From NCBI RefSeq assembly GCF_037893185.1, contig NZ_CP140772.1, forward strand, positions 3,906,001 to 3,970,000: a stretch of 64,000 bases of DNA. Direction: 5' to 3'. Source of the stretch: Chitinophaga sp. 180180018-3. GTDB lineage: Bacteria > Bacteroidota > Bacteroidia > Chitinophagales > Chitinophagaceae. The notes beneath the pieces were generated by a model. That model searched no databases. It had not been told where the DNA came from and saw only the letters and a program-made list of their open reading frames with translations. This document shows, in pieces, positions 1 through 7,612 of the stretch. How positions within the stretch are numbered: position 1 is the first letter of the stretch; the number at the start of each line of letters is the position of its first letter. A program made the position numbers and the translations under genes.

Positions 1-1485
1 CTATCGCTGACAGTGGTTGCCCAACAACCGCGTAAACCCAACATCGTGATCATTTATGCAGACGACCTGGGCTACGGTGATGTCGGCTGTTACGGTATGA
101 AACGGATAAAAACGCCGAACATCGACCGGCTGGCGCAGCAGGGCGTGCGCTTTACCAACGCATATGCTACCTCCGCCACCTGTACTCCTTCCCGCTTCGG
201 GCTGCTGACAGGGAAGTATCCCTGGCGGCAGCGGAATACCGGTATTGCCCCGGGAGATGCGTCCCTTATTATTCCTACCGGGCACCGCACCCTGCCAGGC
301 ATGCTCAAGGATGCGGGCTATCGTACCGCGGCCATCGGCAAATGGCACCTGGGACTGGGTACCAGCGAAGGTATCGACTGGAACAAAGATATTACGCCCG
401 GGCCGCTGGAAGTAGGATTCACGTATTCTTTTATTATGCCCGCTACGCTCGACAGAGTACCCTGTGTATTCCTGGAGAACCATCACGTGGTGAATGGAGA
501 TCCCAACGATCCTATTACTGTAAACTATCATCATAAAATCGGCAATGATCCTACCGGCCTGGAAAACCCGGAAAAGCTGCGCATACATCCGGATCCGCAC
601 CAGGGACATAACCAAACCATCGTAGACAGTATCAGCCGCATCGGCTGGATGAGTGGCGGTTACAAGGCACGCTGGAAAGACGAAGACATTGCGGGTACCC
701 TTGTGGATAAATCGATCCGGTTCATAAGCGATAATAAAACGCAGCCTTTCTTTCTGTATTTGGCCACCGGCGATATACATGTGCCCCGCTACCCTCACAG
801 TGAATTCAGAGGAAAGAGTGGCATGGGACTGAGAGGCGATGCCATACTGCAGCTCGACTGGACCGTAGGCTGTATCGTAAACGCGCTGGACAGTCTGGAG
901 TTGTCGAGCAACACCCTAATTGTATTTTCGAGTGATAACGGCCCGGTGCTGAACGACGGCTACCTGGATCAAGCGGCGGAGCTGGTGGGCGATCACCGGC
1001 CAGGCGGCCCGCTGCGGGGAGGCAAATACAGCGCCTTTGAAGCAGGCGCCCGTGTACCATTCATCGTGACATGGCCGGCAGGCATGAAAAGCAATTACGT
1101 GTCCCATGCGCTGATCGGGCAGATAGATCTTTTTGCGTCTTTCGCGCAACTAACCGGGCAGAAAGTACAGCCGGCTGAAGCGCCCGACAGCTACGATATG
1201 CTGTCGCAACTCCTGGGGCAATCGCAGGCCAACCGGCCTTACCTGGTGACCGATGCAGGCACATTATCGATCATAGAAGGCGACTGGAAATATATTGCAC
1301 CCTCGAAGGGAGCACGTGTAGCCAAAGACGTTAATATTGAACTGGGTAACGACACAGCCCCACAACTGTATCATATCTCCGTTGATGAACATGAGCAAAC
1401 AAATGTGGCGGATAAGTATCCGGAAAGAGTGAAGGCAATGGCAGCCAGACTGGAAGAAGTAAAGCAACTGCCGGTTACCCGTTAG
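1..1485 (+). CDS. Type I sulfatase (arylsulfatase family), 5' end outside window
   Basis: Hydrolyses sulfate esters, probably from sulfated glycans, in the periplasm or outside the cell. The reading frame is open back to base 1, and the first visible residues (LSLTVVAQQ) look like the end of a signal peptide, so the true start is left of the window and the GTG at 13 is probably not the start. A DD metal-binding pair lies at bases 61-66. The sulfatase signature C-T-P-S-R starts at base 181; its Cys is the residue matured to formylglycine, so this is a Cys-type enzyme needing a maturase, and none is visible here. KWHLG and SDNGP motifs follow as usual for the family. The stop overlaps the stop of the convergent DUF3500 gene by four bases. 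The substrate cannot be read from the sequence. Confidence 0.9.
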   Translation, partial: LSLTVVAQQPRKPNIVIIYADDLGYGDVGCYGMKRIKTPNIDRLAQQGVRFTNAYATSATCTPSRFGLLTGKYPWRQRNTGIAPGDASLIIPTGHRTLPGMLKDAGYRTAAIGKWHLGLGTSEGIDWNKDITPGPLEVGFTYSFIMPATLDRVPCVFLENHHVVNGDPNDPITVNYHHKIGNDPTGLENPEKLRIHPDPHQGHNQTIVDSISRIGWMSGGYKARWKDEDIAGTLVDKSIRFISDNKTQPFFLYLATGDIHVPRYPHSEFRGKSGMGLRGDAILQLDWTVGCIVNALDSLELSSNTLIVFSSDNGPVLNDGYLDQAAELVGDHRPGGPLRGGKYSAFEAGARVPFIVTWPAGMKSNYVSHALIGQIDLFASFAQLTGQKVQPAEAPDSYDMLSQLLGQSQANRPYLVTDAGTLSIIEGDWKYIAPSKGARVAKDVNIELGNDTAPQLYHISVDEHEQTNVADKYPERVKAMAARLEEVKQLPVTR

Positions 1486-2507
1486 TGGCTACCAGCCTGG
1501 TGTTCCTGCCGGTAATGATCCAATAACATATCGCCACCGAAATCATTCTTCAGGTCTCTTATGATGGTATGAATATGATTGGCGTTGTTCTGGATATTAT
1601 CGTATTCGATGATCAGGCCGGGGCCCTGGATGCGGTAGTAGCAGGAATTTCCGGGAGCATGTACCGTACTGCCCGCCCACATGAAATACAAGTTCTCCAG
1701 GCCATCTTCCTGAATTTCTTTCAACATCCTGTCGGCAAATAACTTAGTATAACGGTGTATATACACGCTGATGAGCGCCAGCAGCAACTGCTGGTGCTCA
1801 GGGCTCAGGCTGTCATAGTGTATACCTTCCGGATGCGCTATCATGGCCTTTCTGGCAGGTCCTGTTATAATTTCTGCAGGTGCTTTATCTGATACCAGTG
1901 TTTGTTGTAATTCTCCGGGAGATAAGGCCTGCAGCAGTTCAAACGCCTTCGTTGTTTCTTCTTTCAGTGTTTCTCTGCCTTGCAGCGGCCCCTCTTTCAC
2001 CACAGCCGGATTGGCACCCAGAAAAGAGGGCGTACCAGACACCAGCGTGCGCTTGCTGGCGGAGAAATTGAATGCCACATGATGCCCTTCGAAGCGCCAG
2101 CCCCATATATTATTCGTAGCCGGCACCCCAAATATGGTCAGGTAATACTTCTGCGGATCGCGATAGTGATCGCTCTCCCCGCGATGTTCCAGGTCTTTCA
2201 ATACCTTCTCCAGTTCCATAATACTATTGATTTTACGAACCGTTGTTTCACTGAGGGTGGTGCTGAGCAGCTCCATCAACGCCTGCTGCTGCGCCGTATT
2301 CAGCTCTTTCACAGCAATTCCCTTACGGTCGTCGCGCGGTACATAAGCAAAGTGATAACGCTCTGCGGTATCGAACGGGAAAATTGCTTTTGACTGCTGT
2401 TCTTTGTTAAGCAGGCGGATAAAGGCATTCGCCTTTTCTGCCATATTTTGCGTATAGGCGGTAACGGTAGTAACGGTAAGGCATAGTGCCAGTAGAAAAC
2501 GGAACAT
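1482..2507 (-). CDS. DUF3500-family secreted protein
   Basis: A protein of about 341 residues with the look of the DUF3500 family, whose biochemical role is not established. The start at 2507 is preferred over a longer frame reaching 2570 because it begins directly with a signal peptide (MFRFLLALCLTVTTVTAYTQ). The body carries the pattern GWRFEGHHV near the middle and an NSCYYRIQGPGLIIEYD stretch near the C-terminus, both of the kind conserved in this family. It converges on the sulfatase with a four-base overlap of stop codons, so the two are not an operon. Export is well supported; any catalytic role is unknown. Confidence 0.75.
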   Translation of the reverse strand: MFRFLLALCLTVTTVTAYTQNMAEKANAFIRLLNKEQQSKAIFPFDTAERYHFAYVPRDDRKGIAVKELNTAQQQALMELLSTTLSETTVRKINSIMELEKVLKDLEHRGESDHYRDPQKYYLTIFGVPATNNIWGWRFEGHHVAFNFSASKRTLVSGTPSFLGANPAVVKEGPLQGRETLKEETTKAFELLQALSPGELQQTLVSDKAPAEIITGPARKAMIAHPEGIHYDSLSPEHQQLLLALISVYIHRYTKLFADRMLKEIQEDGLENLYFMWAGSTVHAPGNSCYYRIQGPGLIIEYDNIQNNANHIHTIIRDLKNDFGGDMLLDHYRQEHQAGSH

Positions 2508-2671
2508 AAACGTGGAATATGATATAAATATAATTGTCTGCCGCCGTTTATGCAAGCAAAACATTTTCACCGGAAGAAGGTAAAATTTTCTTACTTTAGA
2601 ATACCTAAGCCTTTAGCTTTTTGTAAGAAGATGATATTTTAATTTAGACAGACCCCAAAAAAAATGTAACC

Positions 2672-4150
2672 ATGATGCCCTCTGAACAACCAGGAACCGC
2701 ACCTGGCGCAAAATTATGCATAACTGACTTCACGAACGACGACCGTGTAAAAACTGCTTTGGCACAGCTGAAAGCTCATTTCCAGGCAGGCCCGGATGAT
2801 GGCGGCCAGCTGGTAGTTTCCGACGTACTCGATGATCACGGGCACCAGTATGTGAACCTTGTACAGAAAGGAGGCGGTGTATTGGGCATTGCGCTTGTTG
2901 GCTATACGTATATACTGGAAGAAATGGGCATACGGTTCCTGCGGCTGGCAGGTACCAGCGCAGGCGCTATCAATACAGCACTGATCACAGTAGTAAAAAA
3001 TAAGGAAGATAGAAAATCGGCAGAAGTACTGCAGGCTATATGTGACCTGGACTTTTTCTCACTGGTAGATGGTCACCCGGCAGCCCGGTATCTTATTAAA
3101 AGATTCATCACCAACAAAAAATTTATCAGCCGGCTTAGAAACGGGCTGTTGGGATTACTCGGTGTATTCCTGTTGTTCATAGCGGGCGATGTAGTGCTGA
3201 CAGGGCTGAGCAACAAATACGAATCGCTGTATCTGTTGACGGGGCTTTGTTTTATTGCATCCGGATTTACGTCGCTGATCATTGCAGTGATCGTTTATTA
3301 CATCAGCAATCTGCTGAAACGGCTGAAGAACTCAGGTTTCGGGATCAACCCCGGGGATGTGTTTTATGACTGGATCAAGCGATTGCTGCTGGCTAACGGC
3401 GTGGTGACCGTCAGTGATCTGAAGGCGAAAGCAGCAGGCGCGCCATCGCTGCATTTGCGGGTACCCAACGACTCCGGCCTGAAAGATCTTACCGGCGATG
3501 TTACTTTTATTACTTCAGAATTAGTCACGCAAAACAAGATACAGTTCCCGGCCATGTGCAGCCTTTTCCGCACAGATATCGACGCACTGCAGCCTGCAGG
3601 ATTTATACGCGCGTCTATGTCGATTCCCGTATTTTTTGAGTCTTATATGATCAATAATATACCGGCAGATGATAAACGCATCAAGGCCGCCTGGGAGCAG
3701 TTCTTTGGCTATGCTCCTCCCCCTTCCAGCGCGCGCTTTGTGGATGGTGGCATCCTCTCTAACTTCCCGATCAGTATTTTCTACAACAACAGTGTAGCCA
3801 CACCAAGACTCCCCACTTTCGGGATCGACCTGGACGACCGGCAGCCTGCGGATAAAGAAGAAAATCCTTTCGGCTGGTCGCTTACCGGGTATATGGGGCG
3901 CATGTTCAATACCATTCGGAATTACTACGACAAAGATTTTTTATTGAAGAATAAAGTATATCAGCGGGGCATCGGGAAAGTGGATTTGTCGTCCGATAAG
4001 TACAACTGGCTGAACTTCTTCCTTCCCAACCAGGATAAGATAGACATGTTTGCGCTGGGCGCTCAGGCAGCATGCGAGTTCCTGATCAACTTCAACTGGG
4101 ACGAGTACAAGAACGAAAGAAAAACTTTGCAAATCCAACTCAACAAATAA
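2672..4150 (+). CDS. Patatin-like phospholipase with internal transmembrane hairpin
   Basis: Probable lipid acyl hydrolase of the patatin family (Ser-Asp dyad). Visible motifs: the oxyanion-hole glycine run GGG at residues 67-69, the nucleophile elbow GTSAG at 94-98 (Ser96), and DGG at 358-360 (Asp358). Between the two catalytic blocks are two strongly hydrophobic segments, about residues 158-180 and 186-211, that look like a membrane hairpin; there is no N-terminal signal peptide. This suggests a membrane-anchored cytoplasmic enzyme. At 492 residues it is longer than a minimal patatin domain, which the insert explains. ATG-ATG at 2672/2675 leaves two possible starts. It is followed after only two bases by a membrane protein gene, so the two are probably co-transcribed. 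Confidence 0.85.
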   Translation: MMPSEQPGTAPGAKLCITDFTNDDRVKTALAQLKAHFQAGPDDGGQLVVSDVLDDHGHQYVNLVQKGGGVLGIALVGYTYILEEMGIRFLRLAGTSAGAINTALITVVKNKEDRKSAEVLQAICDLDFFSLVDGHPAARYLIKRFITNKKFISRLRNGLLGLLGVFLLFIAGDVVLTGLSNKYESLYLLTGLCFIASGFTSLIIAVIVYYISNLLKRLKNSGFGINPGDVFYDWIKRLLLANGVVTVSDLKAKAAGAPSLHLRVPNDSGLKDLTGDVTFITSELVTQNKIQFPAMCSLFRTDIDALQPAGFIRASMSIPVFFESYMINNIPADDKRIKAAWEQFFGYAPPPSSARFVDGGILSNFPISIFYNNSVATPRLPTFGIDLDDRQPADKEENPFGWSLTGYMGRMFNTIRNYYDKDFLLKNKVYQRGIGKVDLSSDKYNWLNFFLPNQDKIDMFALGAQAACEFLINFNWDEYKNERKTLQIQLNK

Positions 4151-4152
4151 TC

Positions 4153-4818
4153 ATGGAAACAATCATAACATGGGGCTGGACCTGGTTGTGTATACTCACA
4201 GCAGTGATGCTGCTGACATCCTGGATTATGCATTTGCAAAGCCGGGAGTTTTATATGCTGGATGTAGTGATGCGGAAATTCAGCATACTGGATATGCAGT
4301 TCCCGGCCACTCCGGGAGAGTTACCGGCATTGATAAAACATATTTATGCGCTGCCGGAAGCAGCGAGGCAAAGAACGTTATCGGCACTTCGCGGACAACT
4401 TTGGGTAGATTTCCTCTTCATGCCGGCGGCCTATGGCAGTATATTCCTGTTATGCCTGGAGGTAGCAGCGAAAATGCCACCTTTGTCGGTGTGCGCGTCG
4501 CTTTTCAGCTGCCTGGGCTGGTTGCAGCTCCTGGCGTGGATCTGCGACATCATCGAGAATATATACCTGTTGCAAAAGATACGGCCTGATCCGGTTCCGT
4601 CTACGCAGGCAGCACATCGCACCTATCAGTGGATCGAATTCATCAAATGGGGCGTATCGCTTACCGGCATGGTGAGCGCATTATCTGCCCTGCTGTTCTT
4701 CTGGGTATCCGGACAATACGTTACCGCCTCCCTCATTTATCTGCTGGTATTGGCAGCTGAAGCGGGAGTATTTATCTTTTTGGTGCTGCTGGTTAAACCA
4801 GGCAAACGCGCTACTTGA
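4153..4818 (+). CDS. Five-helix integral membrane protein of unknown function
   Basis: I do not recognise a family. The protein has 221 residues from the ATG at 4153; an in-frame start further upstream would lie inside the patatin gene and is less likely. Hydrophobic segments fall at about residues 7-26, 84-105, 112-140, 165-187 and 190-214, and the loop between the first two helices holds a short amphipathic stretch (LPALIKHIYALPEAARQRTL). No catalytic motif is visible. The gene begins two bases after the patatin-like gene and probably forms a two-gene operon with it, hinting at a shared role in membrane lipid handling (inference). Its 3' end overlaps the convergent stress-protein gene by eight bases. 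Confidence 0.7.
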   Translation: METIITWGWTWLCILTAVMLLTSWIMHLQSREFYMLDVVMRKFSILDMQFPATPGELPALIKHIYALPEAARQRTLSALRGQLWVDFLFMPAAYGSIFLLCLEVAAKMPPLSVCASLFSCLGWLQLLAWICDIIENIYLLQKIRPDPVPSTQAAHRTYQWIEFIKWGVSLTGMVSALSALLFFWVSGQYVTASLIYLLVLAAEAGVFIFLVLLVKPGKRAT

Positions 4819-5650
4819 GAATCATTACCGGTATGGAAGCTGCACGGGTAATAGCGGTTGAAATACTTTTATGTGTGAGCGTATACAGGAAGCTATGTTT
4901 ACCCGGCAATGCTACAATAAGGTTAGCATGATGCCCGGCCGCGAAACCCGTAACGCCTTCAATAACATCCGCATCGCTGGTATAATACAGCTCATGCTTA
5001 AAATTCTGCAGATAATGGTGCAGGTGCTGTTCATCTTCCTTCATCTGTTCATCCGGCTGCAGATGGCGTTGTTCAGGATCAACATTTAATACCATCAGGT
5101 TAGTGGCAGCCCAGCGGGGAGAGATCTTCAGGCGGTTCAGTTTATCAACGGCGTGCAGGGCATTGAAATCGACCGGCACCAGTACATTATCTACTTCCGT
5201 ATATTCGTAACCGTTAGGTATCACCATAACACGTACCGGGCTGGCTTTGGCAATGGCGATGATATTACGTGCTATCAGTCCTTCGCCCTGCTCATCGCCG
5301 CTCAGCAGCACCATTTCAGGCTCTTCGTGTTGAATAAGCCCCATTACCGCCCGGAGTAAAGGTTCATCGCTCAGGGCAACGGTTACCTTCATTTGCGGCC
5401 CGGCAATTTCTATTAACTCCTGTGCTAATTGTTTCAGTTGCTGCTCTGCTTCCTCCCGGTGATCATCGATACTACCCGAGCTCACGGTCCCGTACCCTCC
5501 TGTAAGAAGAATATTGCTGAAAACATTGTCGTAGAAAGTTTTCAGTAATATCACGCGCTCATAATCATAGTGAACACTCCATGCTGCCGCATAACGGACA
5601 ACTGCTGCTGATGCATTGCTTAAATCGATGGGAACCAATAATGTTTTCAT
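4811..5650 (-). CDS. Universal stress protein, tandem Usp domains
   Basis: Cytoplasmic stress-related protein of the UspA superfamily. Two alpha/beta Usp domains are fused: residues 1 to about 145 starting with the typical strand TLLVPIDLSNAS, and about 150-279 starting with NVLVPVDFNALHA. The second domain ends with IPVMILK, a normal Usp C-terminus. The ATP-binding glycine motif (G-x2-G-x9-G-S/T) is not clearly present in either half, so nucleotide binding is uncertain. The gene has a good Bacteroidetes -7 element about 80 bases upstream and converges on the preceding membrane-protein gene. Confidence 0.9.
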   Translation of the reverse strand: MKTLLVPIDLSNASAAVVRYAAAWSVHYDYERVILLKTFYDNVFSNILLTGGYGTVSSGSIDDHREEAEQQLKQLAQELIEIAGPQMKVTVALSDEPLLRAVMGLIQHEEPEMVLLSGDEQGEGLIARNIIAIAKASPVRVMVIPNGYEYTEVDNVLVPVDFNALHAVDKLNRLKISPRWAATNLMVLNVDPEQRHLQPDEQMKEDEQHLHHYLQNFKHELYYTSDADVIEGVTGFAAGHHANLIVALPGKHSFLYTLTHKSISTAITRAASIPVMILK

Positions 5651-5731
5651 AACTATTTCCTTGAATTTTCGTTCATGGCCTTATCCGGTGCTTGTGCGGA
5701 TATATCAATACCAAATATATCGTTTTCATGA

Positions 5732-5739
5732 CAAAGGTA
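5732..5739 (-). promoter_or_regulatory. Bacteroidetes -7 promoter element upstream of the Usp gene
   Basis: On the minus strand the sequence reads TACCTTTG, a full match to the Bacteroidetes -7 consensus TAnnTTTG. It would give a leader of roughly 75 bases before the Usp start. No clean -33 TTTG is seen at the usual spacing; GTTGC lies about 24 bases upstream. Confidence 0.45.
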
Positions 5740-5856
5740 AATTGTTTAGCAAGATAAGATAAGCAACATCCGTATCACGGATAAAATCCTGTAAAATATC
5801 ACCGGAATTTGCTAAAATTATATACTGAAAAATGTTTCCCACGAAAATCTATCCAA

Positions 5857-7428
5857 ATGCAAACCGGAAGAAGACAATTTCTGAAAACTGCCGGCATTGG
5901 TCTTGCCGGCGCCGGACTGGCTCCCATATGGCATCCTGCGGCCCGTTTACTGAACTTTGATGACACCCGGTATTTTCCGCGCGTCACACCGGAATCGCAG
6001 GGTATCAGTTCCAATGGCATCCTTAAATTTGTAGAAGCTGCCAATGCTTCCGGCGCCAGCTGGCATAGCTTCATGCTGTTGCGTCGCGGACAGGTAGTAG
6101 CAGAGGGCTGGTGGAATCCTTATGCTGCGGAATTTGTGCATTCGTTTTATTCCTTATCGAAAAGCTTTACCAGTACAGCTATTGGCATGTTAGTGAAGGA
6201 TGGAAAACTGGATATCAGCCAACCGGTGATCTCCTTTTTCCCTAAGGAAACTCCTGCGGATCCATCTCCCTACCTCCGGCAAATGACGGTAAAACACCTG
6301 CTTACGATGAATACCGGTCATGGGGAAGATACCCTGCCACCGATGAAGCGGTCGTCCGGCAAAACCTGGGTCAGCACCTTCCTGGAGCAACCGGTGACAT
6401 ATGAGCCGGGCAGTCATTTCCTGTACAATACCGGCGCTACCTATATGCTCGGCGCCATATTGCATGCCATTACCGGGCAAACCCTGGTGCAATACCTGGG
6501 CCCCCGCCTGTTTCAGCCATTGGGAATCACCGGATACGATTGGGAAACATCGCCCCAGGGCCTGAACACAGCGGGATACGGACTACGGGCCAAAACTGAA
6601 GATATCGCCAAACTGGGACAGCTTTACCTGCAGAAAGGCCAGTGGAAAGGACAAGCCCTGCTCACCGAAAGCTGGGTGAAAGATGCCACCAGCTACCAGA
6701 CCTCATCGCAGGTGAATAACGGCGACTGGTCGGAAGGCTATGGTTACCAGTTCTGGCGCTGCCGCCATAATGCCTTCCGCGGCGATGGCGCTATGGGACA
6801 ATACTGCATCGTGATCCCGGACAAGGAAGTAGTAATCGCCATCACCAGCCAGACGAACGACATGCAGCAATCGCTCAACATCGTATGGGATAACCTGCTG
6901 CCTGCCATCGAGCCGGCGCCCTTGCCGGAGGCGCCACAAGCGCACAAGGCATTACGGGAGCAACTGGAAAAGTTATCGCTGCCTGTGACTGCCAACAGCG
7001 CTGTTCCTGCTGCATCTCTCAAAAAGAAAAAACTACAGCTTCAAACTGAACCGAATGATTACGGCGCCACCACTATGGAGCTTTCATTTACACCATCCGG
7101 CTGCACCTGGAACACCCAAACCGCCAAAGGCACTACCACTATACAATGCGGCTGGGGAAAATGGCTGCTCAATAAAGACCGGCAACTATATACCTTCCCC
7201 GAGCAAACCATGAATGCTGCTCCTACCCGGGTAGCGGCCACCGCTGCATGGATAAGCCCCACCATCCTCCAGATTGATCTTCGCTTCGTGGAAACACTGC
7301 ATGGCGACCGCATACAATTCGACTTCGGTGCACCGAAGATGAACATCAGTTTCCTGAACACCGTTACGGCGATGAATCCGAAAAATACGGATAACAGGAA
7401 AGCGATAAGAATTAAGAATATAGAATGA
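5857..7428 (+). CDS. Tat-exported serine hydrolase (class C beta-lactamase fold)
   Basis: Serine hydrolase of the beta-lactamase/penicillin-binding superfamily, 523 residues from the ATG at 5857. This start is chosen because it puts a twin-arginine signal (GRRQFLKTAGIGLAGAG) at the N-terminus, so the enzyme is probably exported folded. The catalytic S-x-x-K is Ser99-Leu-Ser-Lys102, in a context (HSFYSLSKSF) typical of the esterase-like branch. A Tyr motif LYNTGATYML follows at the place of the YxN element. A C-terminal beta-rich domain of about 150 residues follows the catalytic domain. The last codons and the stop lie inside the left arm of a 54-bp inverted repeat, so the C-terminal tail RKAIRIKNIE may be a product of that insertion. 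The substrate is unknown. Confidence 0.85.
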   Translation: MQTGRRQFLKTAGIGLAGAGLAPIWHPAARLLNFDDTRYFPRVTPESQGISSNGILKFVEAANASGASWHSFMLLRRGQVVAEGWWNPYAAEFVHSFYSLSKSFTSTAIGMLVKDGKLDISQPVISFFPKETPADPSPYLRQMTVKHLLTMNTGHGEDTLPPMKRSSGKTWVSTFLEQPVTYEPGSHFLYNTGATYMLGAILHAITGQTLVQYLGPRLFQPLGITGYDWETSPQGLNTAGYGLRAKTEDIAKLGQLYLQKGQWKGQALLTESWVKDATSYQTSSQVNNGDWSEGYGYQFWRCRHNAFRGDGAMGQYCIVIPDKEVVIAITSQTNDMQQSLNIVWDNLLPAIEPAPLPEAPQAHKALREQLEKLSLPVTANSAVPAASLKKKKLQLQTEPNDYGATTMELSFTPSGCTWNTQTAKGTTTIQCGWGKWLLNKDRQLYTFPEQTMNAAPTRVAATAAWISPTILQIDLRFVETLHGDRIQFDFGAPKMNISFLNTVTAMNPKNTDNRKAIRIKNIE

Positions 7429-7528
7429 AGAATTAAGAATAAAAAGCGAAGACCTAAGCGGATATCACAATACTCGCTTAGGTCTTCGCTTTTTATTCTT
7501 AATTCTTCATTCTATATTCTTAATTCTT
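7407..7528. repeat. 54-bp perfect inverted repeat with 14-base loop
   Basis: Bases 7407-7460 and 7475-7528 are exact reverse complements over 54 positions, separated by GATATCACAATACT. The outer part of each arm is built from AATTAAGAAT-type units; the inner part (AGCGAAGACCTAAGCG) is GC-richer and bordered by A5 on one side and T5 on the other, so the core would work as a bidirectional Rho-independent terminator. The left arm contains the last codons and stop of the serine hydrolase gene. It could be a palindromic interspersed element or a small non-autonomous mobile element. Confidence 0.95.
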
Positions 7529-7542
7529 TCAGGACAGTGCAG

Positions 7543-7574
7543 GTTGCCGATCTGTTACTACAATCTTATTTTAG
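7543..7574 (+). promoter_or_regulatory. Possible promoter of the GH71/GH99-like gene
   Basis: GTTG at 7543-7546, a 20-base spacer, then TATTTTAG at 7567-7574, a near match to TTTG-N19-21-TAnnTTTG. A transcript would start about 30 bases before the ATG at 7613. Both boxes carry mismatches, so this is tentative. Confidence 0.3.
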
Positions 7575-7612
7575 GTCACCATTCTGAGATTGTTGTTTAA
7601 ACGCTATATATC

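Noticed and set aside
13-1485. GTG at base 13 as the true start of the sulfatase
   Set aside because: The frame is open to base 1 and the preceding residues look like the end of a signal peptide, so the gene is cut by the window edge.
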